Origin: a bacterium
Lineage (GTDB): Bacteria; Planctomycetota; Planctomycetia; Pirellulales; Pirellulaceae
Length of the DNA: 64,000 bases
Reading direction: 5' to 3'
Assembly (NCBI GenBank): GCA_016124445.1
Contig: WGNR01000003.1
Coordinates: 154,501 to 218,500 of the forward strand
Under the pieces are notes generated by a model, which did no database searches, was not told the origin of the DNA, and worked only from the letters and a program-made list of their open reading frames with translations. Below are positions 7,656 to 20,608 of this stretch, piece after piece (position 1 is the first letter of the stretch; each line of letters begins with the position of its first letter). The position numbers were made by a program, and so were the translations under genes.

Positions 7656-9296
7656 TTAGTTGTTCGGCATGGATGAATAAACGGAAGTCGGGTATTGCCG
7701 CGGCGCCGGTGCTGGCGCCTCCCGGTACGTAGGCTGTGAATAGCGACTGGTCTGCGGCGCCATTTGGGGCTGCGCCGCAGGCGATGGCTGAGTGTAGCGT
7801 GATGTTTGGCCGTAATAGGTCGGCTGTTGTTGACTGGTCGGGGCCCGTGGATAGCTCGGTTGCTGATATGCGGCCGGCTGAACTTGTGGCTGGCGCGGAT
7901 ACCCGCTGCCTATGTACCCCGGGCTTTGGCTCCGAACCGTCCCAGAGCGGCGATTGGCCACTTGCGATTCGATCTCGCTGAGTTCGGGCGGTGCAACCGT
8001 GATTGTGGGAGTCACACCCTGACCCGGCTTATTGACAAACAGCTGTGAAGATTTCAAACGACGCTCGTCGTTACGAATCTTCGTGATGTCAATAATATCG
8101 CCCGGCTGTAGCGACAACCGATTCAAAACGGTCGAGTGCTTGGTATGCGGGAATTCGCCCGTGATTTCGATGTTGATATCGCCGACACGGTATTGATCCC
8201 CTTCACGAATATCGTAGACCAGGTCCAACGTGCCGGGCTGCTCCAGGAAGCGAGGTTCGGCCTTTACGTCGGCATGAATATAGCCCTGCGAGCCGTACAA
8301 GTCGGAAATTGCCGCGACATCGGCAGTCATCTTCTTTTGGTCGAAGTAGATACCCTTTTCCATCTTCAACTGGCCGAAGAGTTGCTCGTTCGTGAAACGA
8401 GTATGCCCGACGAACGAGATATTACGCACTTCGTAGCGAGGTCCTTCGTCGATGACAAACGTGATGTAAGACCACAAACCGCTATCGCTGTACTTGATGA
8501 CGCGATTGACGTTGGCTTTGAAGAATCCCAGGCTGCGGTAATAGGACGTTAGCGTTTCGACATCCTCTTCAATCTGAGACTTGTCGAGTTGTCCGCCGAT
8601 AATGAAGAACCAGCCTCGCTTACTTTTGACCTGGGTCGCCAGCCGGCTGTCCGAGGCGATCGAGTTGCCCACGAACGAGGTGCTGAAGATCCGGGCCAAC
8701 GGGCCTTCGTGGATCATGAACGCGACTCCCTTATCATTGGGAGATAAACCCTCGACAACCTCAACGGTCGCTTTGCCATGGCCGCGGGTATGGTAGAAGT
8801 CCAGCAGCTTCAGCCGGGCTTCTTCGATCACGTATTTGTTGAGAGTCCCTTCAAGTTTCATTTCCGACTTTTTCAGCAGCACCTTGTCGCGCACTGACTC
8901 GTTACCCAGAAACTTGATGTAGCCGATCTTCGTTCGCTCTTCGAACTGGAAGGTCACCACAAGTCCTTCTGGGGTGCGATCGGTCAGAATATGGACGTCG
9001 CGAAACAGGCCAGAGGCTGCCAAACGGCGGACGTCGGATTGAATCAATTCAGGATCGAACTCACGGCCGACCCGAGATTTGATCATCGAGCGAATACGAG
9101 ATTCCTCGGTCTGATTATTTCCTTCCAGGCGAATACCAATCACGACCGGACCCGTTGGAGGTGTCGGCGCACTTGGCATCGCTTCGGGCAATTCCGGCAA
9201 GATTTCTTGCGCCGCGGCCGAAGAAATAATCAAACTAAAGCTAAAAAGCGCGGTCGTGAAGACGGTGCTTGCAAGCCCGTGGCGAGTCCACTGCAT
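7656..9296 (-). CDS. POTRA-domain protein (periplasmic half of a split BamA)
   Basis: With the start at ATG 9296 the product has 546 residues and a good signal peptide ending AAAQ; an upstream in-frame ATG at 9332 would add 12 residues and has a closer AGG. Five POTRA repeats follow in order: VVIGIRLEGN, IGYIKFLGNES, RIFSTSFVGNS, EVRNISFVGHTRF and RVGDINIEI, five being the number in proteobacterial BamA. The fifth lacks its final strand; a ~100-residue Q/P/Y-rich tail takes its place and the gene ends. The missing strand and the barrel are in the next gene. POTRA domains receive unfolded outer-membrane proteins and hold partner lipoproteins. This looks like a true gene split, not a frameshift, because the second gene has its own ribosome binding site and signal peptide. 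Confidence 0.85.
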   Translation of the reverse strand: MQWTRHGLASTVFTTALFSFSLIISSAAAQEILPELPEAMPSAPTPPTGPVVIGIRLEGNNQTEESRIRSMIKSRVGREFDPELIQSDVRRLAASGLFRDVHILTDRTPEGLVVTFQFEERTKIGYIKFLGNESVRDKVLLKKSEMKLEGTLNKYVIEEARLKLLDFYHTRGHGKATVEVVEGLSPNDKGVAFMIHEGPLARIFSTSFVGNSIASDSRLATQVKSKRGWFFIIGGQLDKSQIEEDVETLTSYYRSLGFFKANVNRVIKYSDSGLWSYITFVIDEGPRYEVRNISFVGHTRFTNEQLFGQLKMEKGIYFDQKKMTADVAAISDLYGSQGYIHADVKAEPRFLEQPGTLDLVYDIREGDQYRVGDINIEITGEFPHTKHSTVLNRLSLQPGDIIDITKIRNDERRLKSSQLFVNKPGQGVTPTITVAPPELSEIESQVANRRSGTVRSQSPGYIGSGYPRQPQVQPAAYQQPSYPRAPTSQQQPTYYGQTSRYTQPSPAAQPQMAPQTSRYSQPTYREAPAPAPRQYPTSVYSSMPNN

Positions 9297-9534
9297 ACGG
9301 TTAAATCCCTTTATCAACAAGCTGGCTGGCATCCTTGCCTACCAATGCATCCCTATCTCGGAGGAGACTTGGGGAGGCAATGTGGAGAAATACTTGAAAC
9401 GCCGTGCTCCTGGCAAGACGAATATCTTGCTTGAGTTACGCTGATGAGGGATACGCATCAGAATTTGCGATGGTTCAGGCCATTCGCGACGCTAGCGATG
9501 CTCTCAGCCGACCGATTTGGCGGCTCGGTGCCAT

Positions 9535-11604
<2,070 letters not shown>

Positions 11605-11712
11605 AGCAGGCAGGCAAATAGAGGGAGGGGATGATCGCCATCAAAGCGAGAAGCGTCAGTTTAATCAGAGCAGATCCTGAAATCCAAATCGACCAAGTGT
11701 TGAAGAGATCCG

Positions 11713-12420
11713 CTAGTCGAACCGTACCCACTCGCCCTCAATGCGGCGTTCATGCGGCACGTAGTTCGACTTGTATCGCATGTGTTCGTTTCCGGCGACG
11801 TAGAAGCCAAGGTACAAGTACTTCAGGCCCCATTCGCGGCAAGCTTCGACCTGCTTGAGAACTGAGAACGTGCCAATGCTCAGGTCGCCACGATTGGAAT
11901 CAAAATAGCAGTAAACCGCCGACATCGCTTCCAGCCCCACGTCGACCACCGCCACGCCAACAAGTTCTTTCTCTAGATAATAGCGAAACTCACGCGATTC
12001 GCAGCAGGTGATGCCCAGAAACTCGCGGAGGCTCCGTTCGTCGATTTCGCTATCGGGCTTGCCGAGACCGCGGCCGATCTTGTGGCGGTTGTAAAGATTG
12101 ACCCGTTGTTGATCGACCACCGGATCGCCGATCTCGACCCGCAGTGCGGCCCCTGTCTTTTTCAAAACGCGACGATGCCGCCGACGCAGCTGAAAGTCGT
12201 CGATCGGAATCCGAATCGGCTCGCAGGCGGAACAATTCGGGCACTGCGTGTGGTAGATAAAAATACCAGAGCGACGAGCCCCTTCGGCCAGCGCTTTATC
12301 GAGAGCTTCGGGACGGTAACGCAGATCTGACAGATAGAACGGCAGCACGGCCTGCCTGTCTGGCAGATAAGGACAGGGTTCCTGGACATCGATGAATTTT
12401 GAGCCAAACTCCTGGCTCAT
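11713..12420 (-). CDS. bpt: Aspartate/glutamate leucyltransferase or arginyltransferase (Bpt/ATE family)
   Basis: The enzyme moves an amino acid from aminoacyl-tRNA to the N-terminus of proteins, marking them for degradation by the N-end rule. The 235-residue product shows both family domains: the N-terminal one with the cysteine-rich CPYLPDRQA and QCPNCSACEPIRIP segments (residues ~16-71), and the C-terminal GNAT-like one with DVGLEAMSAVYCYFD and YLGFYVAGNEHMRYK. I set the start at ATG 12420, preceded by AGAGG seven bases upstream, rather than nine codons further up. Bpt-type proteins usually transfer leucine to N-terminal Asp or Glu; the residue transferred cannot be read from the sequence. 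Confidence 0.85.
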   Translation of the reverse strand: MSQEFGSKFIDVQEPCPYLPDRQAVLPFYLSDLRYRPEALDKALAEGARRSGIFIYHTQCPNCSACEPIRIPIDDFQLRRRHRRVLKKTGAALRVEIGDPVVDQQRVNLYNRHKIGRGLGKPDSEIDERSLREFLGITCCESREFRYYLEKELVGVAVVDVGLEAMSAVYCYFDSNRGDLSIGTFSVLKQVEACREWGLKYLYLGFYVAGNEHMRYKSNYVPHERRIEGEWVRFD

Positions 12421-12585
12421 GGCCGATCCTCTTCTCTTGGCATGCACTCATCAGGAAACCGCCCAGCCGACGGTACATCCTTCGACACATCAGCGCGATA
12501 CGTCGCTTAAGACCGTTATTCTAATCAAATCGAGAGAATCCGCACTGAGAAAACCGCAGATGTCGCCAATGCGTTTAGCTAGGGA

Positions 12586-14025
12586 CTAGCTTAATAGTTC
12601 CTTCACCGGATGATGTTCTTCCACACCGGTCAGTTTGAAATTCAAGCCGCGATGGCGGAAGGTAAGCCGGGTATGGTCGATTCCCAGACAGTGCAGAATG
12701 GTGGCTTGAACGTCATGAACGTGGACCTGATTCTCGACCACATGAAAGCCCAGGTCGTCGGTCTTGCCAAGGCTGAACCCAGGCTTCATCCCGCCCCCGG
12801 CAAACCACATGGTGAATGCTTGCGGATGATGGTCACGCCCCTTGCTGCGTCCCAGAGCAGCACTGGCTTCGACCATTGGGGTTCGGCCAAATTCACCTCC
12901 CCAAATAATCAGCGTGTCGTCTAACATCCCGCGGCGGCGGAGGTCTTCAACCAGTGCGGCACAGGCCTGATCGGTCTGCTTGGCCTGCGAACGCACCCCA
13001 CCGGCGACATTACTGTGATGGTCCCAGCCGGCATGATAGACCTGCACGAAACGGACACCCCGTTCAGCCAGTCGCCTGGCCAGCAAGCAGTTGTTAGCGA
13101 ATGCCTGACCGCCGTCGCTCGGATTGGCCCCGTACAGGTCCATCGTTTCCTTGGTCTCTTGCGAGAAGTCCATCAACTCCGGTGCGCGGGACTGCATGCG
13201 GAAAGCCATTTCATAGGCTGCGATCCTTGTTCTGATTTCTGGATCGCCCACGCTGTCAAATTGCTGCTTGTTCAGGTCGCGAATCAAATCGAGCGATTCT
13301 CGCTGCGCCCTCTGGTCGTAGCCCGCCGGGTTGGAAACGTGCAGGATCGGATCGCCTTGCCCTCGGAACGGAACGCCTTGATGCACCGACGGCAAGAAGC
13401 CAGGCCCCCACATCGCCGCCCCGCCGCTCAAGCTTCCACCACTTTTCAGCACCACGAACGAAGGCAAGTCATGTGCTTCGCTTCCCAGCCCATAGCTGAG
13501 CCAGGCACCCATGCTCGGTCGACCTGGGATGCCGTTGCCCGTGTTCCAGAACAGCTGCGCCGGAGAATGATTGAAGTGATCAGTATGAACCGAACGCAGA
13601 ATCGCGATCTGATCGACCACCTTGGCCAAGTTGGGCAGCGCATCGGAAATCTCGGCACCGCACTGACCATGCTTGGCAAACTTGAATTGCGGACCGAGTA
13701 CCGCCGCATCAGGCTGAATGAAAGCATATCGCTGCCCGGCAATCACCGACGGCGGGATCGGTTTGCCTTCCATCTCGGCCAACTTCGGCTTGTAATCGAA
13801 AAGCTCTAGCTGGCTGGGAGCACCTGCCATGAACAGGTAAATGACCCGCTTGGCCTTCCCGGGAAAATGGGTTTGCTTGGGCGCGAATGGACTGGCTTCG
13901 TTCGCATTGGCCTCACCCAGCGCGAGCCCAGATTCCGCCAGCAGGGAGGCCAAGGCGATCTTGCCGATCCCCACGCCGCAGTTGCGAAAGAAATGACGTC
14001 GCGTTTGTTCTTGGAGCCAGTTCAT
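12586..14025 (-). CDS. DUF1501 protein, Tat-exported, partner of the DUF1549/DUF1553 protein
   Basis: The 479-residue protein begins with a twin-arginine-like signal (TRRHFFRNCGVGIGKIALASLL). DUF1501 is an alkaline-phosphatase/sulfatase-fold family with the typical segments YLFMAGAPSQLELFDYKP, VHTDHFNHSPAQLFWNTG, LIIWGGEFGRTPM and LHCLGIDHTRLTFRHRGL. Its biochemical function is not established. It follows the DUF1549/DUF1553 gene by 17 bp on the same strand, so the pair is almost certainly an operon. Pairs of this kind are abundant in planctomycete genomes and are thought to act outside the cytoplasm, perhaps in handling polysaccharide or sulfate esters; that role is inference. Confidence 0.9.
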   Translation of the reverse strand: MNWLQEQTRRHFFRNCGVGIGKIALASLLAESGLALGEANANEASPFAPKQTHFPGKAKRVIYLFMAGAPSQLELFDYKPKLAEMEGKPIPPSVIAGQRYAFIQPDAAVLGPQFKFAKHGQCGAEISDALPNLAKVVDQIAILRSVHTDHFNHSPAQLFWNTGNGIPGRPSMGAWLSYGLGSEAHDLPSFVVLKSGGSLSGGAAMWGPGFLPSVHQGVPFRGQGDPILHVSNPAGYDQRAQRESLDLIRDLNKQQFDSVGDPEIRTRIAAYEMAFRMQSRAPELMDFSQETKETMDLYGANPSDGGQAFANNCLLARRLAERGVRFVQVYHAGWDHHSNVAGGVRSQAKQTDQACAALVEDLRRRGMLDDTLIIWGGEFGRTPMVEASAALGRSKGRDHHPQAFTMWFAGGGMKPGFSLGKTDDLGFHVVENQVHVHDVQATILHCLGIDHTRLTFRHRGLNFKLTGVEEHHPVKELLS

Positions 14026-14042
14026 AATTCGTCTCTGCCTAA

Positions 14043-17000
14043 TTACGATTTGGTGACCGCTTCGTCCAGGTTCATCAACGCTCGGGCCGCCATCACCCAG
14101 GCCGCGGATTCCGCCGTACTATTTTTATTGCCAGTGATCTTTGCTGCATCTAACTCGCCACTATTGAGTCGCGCGAGTTGTGCTGCCTGATAGGCGAGAA
14201 TCGCTTTCAGCTCCGCTTCGGTTGGAGGGCGAGTCAAAAGCCGGCGAAAGATATTTTCTGCGACTGCTTCGTTGGAAGACGCTTCCTTTTGAGCTGACTC
14301 GGCCAAGGCCTGGGCCAGTTCGATATACATCGCATCGTTCAGCAGTGTCAGCGCCTGAAGCGGCGTATTACTACGATCTCGCTTGGCCGTGCAAACCTCG
14401 CCGCTCGGTGCGTCAAAGACTGTGTAGGCCGCGAACGGAGCGGTTCGCTTGCTGAAGGTATAAATCGAACGTCGATAGCGGTCTTCACCGGTTGCCGGAT
14501 TCCAGCGGAAGTTGCCGTACGCCAGCGCGGTTACACTTTCTGGCTGCGGTGGATAGACGCCAGGGCCGAACATCTTGCCCGACAGCTTACCGCTGGCCTT
14601 GAGCATCGTGTCGCGAACAATCTCCGCATCAACCCGAAACCGAGGCCCCCGAGCCAACAGCCGGTTCTGCGGATCGGCGGCCTGTTGCTCATCGGATGTA
14701 TTCGAGTTCTGTCGATAGGTTTCACTGAGCACAATCTCGCGATGCAGTTTCTTCATTGACCAGCCATTATCCATCAGGCTGCAAGCCAGGTAATCGAGCA
14801 GCTTGGGATGGCTCGGCGGATCAGACTGGGTACCAAAGTCGCCGCTGCTTTCGACCAACCCCCGGCCAAAGATCGCCTGCCAGGCTCGGTTGGCAACAAC
14901 GCGTGCGGTGAGCGGGTTCTCGCGGCTAACCAGCCACTGGGCAAGTTCCAAACGATCGGTTGGTCCTGCCGTCTTTTCATCCTCTTGAAGGAACTTGGGA
15001 ATCCGACCGGTGACCAACTCCTTGGGACTCAAGTACTCTCCACGATGATGGCGAAAGGTCGGACGCGGATTATCTGCCGGACGCTGAGTCATCACCATCG
15101 AGGTCGGATAGCTTGGCACTTGCTTGCGAAGCTCATCGATTGGTTGGCGTGCTTCGGCCAGTTCCGGGGCGATCGTCAGGTAATAATGTTCGATCTGCCC
15201 TGTTTCTTCCGGCGTCAGCTTTTGTGGATCCTTTGCCAGCAGGTCTTCAATCGAAACTGGCAACTGCTTCGCCGCCAGTTTTTGATCGGCGGATGCCCCG
15301 GAAATGCGGAAGCGTCCCAGGCTCGCGGCGAAGTGGCGTTCAAAGAGAAGGCCAGTCGTCAGCTCGCCGGCAGTCGTGATCGGTTGATCCAGGTTCACTA
15401 CCAATTGGTTCGACTGGCCTTCCTGATTCGCAGTCGACCAACCGGTGGAGCCATCGCCATCCAGCACATTCGACGCGTTGGCGTTGCCACTGCCGATGCT
15501 GATCTTGCCGTATGAATGCGAAGCATCCCCTAGCTTGACCGGCTGGCCGTTGAAGTTGGCCTTCAACTCGCTGAGAAAGAAGTCTCCCTGTCGCCCTTCA
15601 TAATAAGCACGACCTGGTCCGCTGGCCGGCAAGCGTTCGTCCGGCATCACTTCCAGTCGCAGCGCGGTGAGCGGCAATTGCAATGGATCGATCGAAAACT
15701 TCAGCGTGAAGAGATCCCGCTTGGTGATATCGCCGCTCGAAAGAATCGAACCATCTTCTAACGTTTCCAGCTTCGGCATGTTGCTAGTCAGTGACGTAGC
15801 ACGCAGAGTCTTCCACTGGGCCGCTTCCTGTCGACTCTTATCTAGCCACTCCGATCGCTTGGCCTGGAAGTTCTGTTGACGCCGTTGTTCAATATCTCCT
15901 TCACCATCGACGGGAGGAAACTGCTCTGGCAGCTTCGCTTCCATCTCGTGGATCTTGGCAAGCAACTCTTCGCGCCGCTGGGTAACCTCGGGCGTTTTGA
16001 CGAACAGGTCAGGCTCGTCGGCGTTGTTCAGCAGCGCCATGAACGAGTAGTAGTCCGTATGCGTGATCGGATCGTACTTGTGCGAATGGCATTGAGCACA
16101 GCCAATCGTCAGGCCCAGCCAAACGGTTCCGGTCGTTGCGGTTCGATCGACCATCGCATAGAAGCGATATTCCAGCGGATCGATGCCCCCTTCTTCGTTG
16201 AGCATTGAATTGCGATGAAACCCGGTTGCGATCTTCTGGCTTTGGGTTGCCTCGGGAAGCATGTCGCCGGCAATTTGCTCGATCGTGAATTGATCAAACG
16301 GCATGTCGTCGTTGATCGCTTTGATAACCCAATCGCGATAAGGCCAGATTGAACGGGGACGATCTTTCTCGTAGCCGTTGGTATCGGAGTAGCGAGCCAG
16401 ATCCAGCCAATCACGAGCCCATCGTTCGCCATACTGCGGCGAGGCCAGCAGACGGTCGACCAGTTTCTCGTAGGCCTGAGGATCTTGATCGTTAACAAAC
16501 GCATCGGCTTCTTCAGGCGTTGGCGGCAAGCCGATCAGGTCGAGATAGACGCGACGCACCAACGTGTAACGATCTGCCTCCGGCGATGGCTGCAAGCCGG
16601 CCTCATCGAGACGAGCCAGAATGAACCGATCGATCGGGCTGGCGGCCCACTTGGAATCCGAGACTTCAGGCAGCTCCGGCTTTTCTGGTCGAACGAATGC
16701 CCAGTGCTTGGCGTAGGGTGCACCAGTCTTGATCCAGCGCTGGAACAACTCTTTCTGCTCTTTGGTGAGCGAGTCATTCGTATGCGGCGGCGGCATGCGT
16801 TCTTCCGGATCGTCCGAAAGAATGCGCTCGATCAACGAACTGTCGTCAAGCGAACCTGGGACGATCGCCCCGGCGTCGATCGCTTCGTCGCGCAGGTCCA
16901 ACCGCAGGTCGGCTTCTCGCTTCGATTCGTCCGGTCCGTGACAGGCAAAGCACTTGCCGGCAAAGATCGGGCGGATATCACGATTGAAATCGACCGGAGA

Positions 17001-17081
17001 TTCAGCGTGCGTCGACCGCGGAACGAGTTGGCTCCAACCAATCAACAGTATCAGAGCAAGAGATGCTCGAAGGAAATTCAT
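14043..17081 (-). CDS. PSCyt1/DUF1549/DUF1553 cytochrome-c-like secreted protein
   Basis: The protein has 1012 residues. After a signal peptide, a planctomycete cytochrome C domain holds a heme-binding CFACH motif near residue 42, in the context FAGKCFACHGPDESKREADLRL. Then come PSD1 (DUF1549; FILARLDEAGLQPSPEADR, LIGLPPTPEEADAFV) and PSD2/DUF1553 (NPLTARVVANRAWQAIFGRG, and near the end TPLQALTLLNDAMYIELAQ). The central ~300 residues form a less conserved region that may include a carbohydrate-binding-like domain (DGSTGWSTANQEGQSNQLVV). At over 1000 residues it is longer than the second copy in this window (780). It is the first gene of a two-gene operon with the DUF1501 gene. Confidence 0.9.
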   Translation of the reverse strand: MNFLRASLALILLIGWSQLVPRSTHAESPVDFNRDIRPIFAGKCFACHGPDESKREADLRLDLRDEAIDAGAIVPGSLDDSSLIERILSDDPEERMPPPHTNDSLTKEQKELFQRWIKTGAPYAKHWAFVRPEKPELPEVSDSKWAASPIDRFILARLDEAGLQPSPEADRYTLVRRVYLDLIGLPPTPEEADAFVNDQDPQAYEKLVDRLLASPQYGERWARDWLDLARYSDTNGYEKDRPRSIWPYRDWVIKAINDDMPFDQFTIEQIAGDMLPEATQSQKIATGFHRNSMLNEEGGIDPLEYRFYAMVDRTATTGTVWLGLTIGCAQCHSHKYDPITHTDYYSFMALLNNADEPDLFVKTPEVTQRREELLAKIHEMEAKLPEQFPPVDGEGDIEQRRQQNFQAKRSEWLDKSRQEAAQWKTLRATSLTSNMPKLETLEDGSILSSGDITKRDLFTLKFSIDPLQLPLTALRLEVMPDERLPASGPGRAYYEGRQGDFFLSELKANFNGQPVKLGDASHSYGKISIGSGNANASNVLDGDGSTGWSTANQEGQSNQLVVNLDQPITTAGELTTGLLFERHFAASLGRFRISGASADQKLAAKQLPVSIEDLLAKDPQKLTPEETGQIEHYYLTIAPELAEARQPIDELRKQVPSYPTSMVMTQRPADNPRPTFRHHRGEYLSPKELVTGRIPKFLQEDEKTAGPTDRLELAQWLVSRENPLTARVVANRAWQAIFGRGLVESSGDFGTQSDPPSHPKLLDYLACSLMDNGWSMKKLHREIVLSETYRQNSNTSDEQQAADPQNRLLARGPRFRVDAEIVRDTMLKASGKLSGKMFGPGVYPPQPESVTALAYGNFRWNPATGEDRYRRSIYTFSKRTAPFAAYTVFDAPSGEVCTAKRDRSNTPLQALTLLNDAMYIELAQALAESAQKEASSNEAVAENIFRRLLTRPPTEAELKAILAYQAAQLARLNSGELDAAKITGNKNSTAESAAWVMAARALMNLDEAVTKS

Positions 17082-17286
17082 TCGCCGCGTCCGGGAAATG
17101 GCACCAGGTGGGAAAGGATCTACGTATCCTCTATCCAGTTTAGCTTAGGCCACCCTGCCCCAAATTGCAATGCAACGAAGACTGCGGGAGCAATGATTCT
17201 GATGCACTGCATTGCCCAAATTCGCCCAATATGCCTTTCACCGCAAAAAGGTTCAGGCACCCCATGTTTTTTCGCCATCTGGTTCG

Positions 17287-17330
17287 AAATAAAAGAGTCC
17301 CACTGGACTGATTTCTCGATCCAGCAGGAC
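17287..17330 (-). terminator. Rho-independent terminator after katG
   Basis: On the minus strand an 11-bp stem (GTCCTGCTGGA / TCCAGTGGGAC, with two G-U pairs) and a 12-base loop are followed by TCTTTTATTTC. It lies 30 bp after the katG stop. Confidence 0.75.
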
Positions 17331-17359
17331 CCAAGGGCAGATTTGTTATCGATCGAACG

Positions 17360-20038
<2,679 letters not shown>

Positions 20039-20608
20039 GTGCCTGATCAAGTCCTCATCGTCATTGGCGACGCGTCCGAAACTCTCGACACGATGTACCC
20101 CTACTACCGTTTGCAAGAAGCAGGCTTCGAGCCCGTTGTGGCGGGTCCGCATCGGGGGCAATTTCAGATGGTCATGCACGAAATCAAACCAGGCTGGACC
20201 ATTACCAAGGAGTGGGAAGGCTACACGATCGAAGCGAAGATCGCGTTTTCCGAGATCGTGCCAGACCAATACGCAGGAATCATGCTTAGCGGCGGCCGGG
20301 CACCTGAATACATCCGCTACGATCCCCACCTGGTTGAAGCAACGCGCTGGTTTGTCGAGAACGGCAAGCCGGTCGCCTCGGTTTGCCATGGCGTCGAGAT
20401 CCTGGCCTACGCCGACTGCGTGCGGGGGAGAAAGGTGGCCACGGTGCCCAAATGTAAGTTCGATCTAGAAGTGTGTGGCGGAACGTTCGTTGACGAAGCC
20501 TGCGTGGTCGACGGCAACATCGTCAGCGGCCGGACCTTCCACGACAACGGCCGCTACTTCGGGGCGTTCATCAAGCTACTAGAGGACGGCCGCAAAGCTC
20601 ATGTTTAG
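20039..20608 (+). CDS. DJ-1/PfpI family protein
   Basis: The protein has 189 residues and starts at GTG 20039, preceded by AAGGA eight bases upstream. The fold signature is clear: VLIVIGDASETLDTMYPYYRL at the first strand, shown in brief as the family's N-terminus, an acidic loop GIMLSGGRAPEYIRYDP, and the nucleophile elbow ASVCHGVEIL around residue 120 with the reactive cysteine. Family members act as deglycases, chaperones or glyoxalases, or in stress response; I cannot tell which applies. It is divergent from the exported catalase-peroxidase, which fits a stress setting. Its stop shares bases 20605-20608 with the stop of the convergent surface-protein gene. Confidence 0.88.
   Translation: MPDQVLIVIGDASETLDTMYPYYRLQEAGFEPVVAGPHRGQFQMVMHEIKPGWTITKEWEGYTIEAKIAFSEIVPDQYAGIMLSGGRAPEYIRYDPHLVEATRWFVENGKPVASVCHGVEILAYADCVRGRKVATVPKCKFDLEVCGGTFVDEACVVDGNIVSGRTFHDNGRYFGAFIKLLEDGRKAHV

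Noticed and set aside
7597..7656. A sequencing frameshift splitting one BamA gene
   Set aside because: The downstream gene has its own signal peptide, GTG start and GAGGA site, and the POTRA gene ends in a long in-frame Q/P-rich tail, so two real genes are more likely.
17270..17300. GGTTCGAAA resembling a tRNA T-loop
   Set aside because: No acceptor, D or anticodon arms can be drawn around it; it belongs to the katG terminator region.
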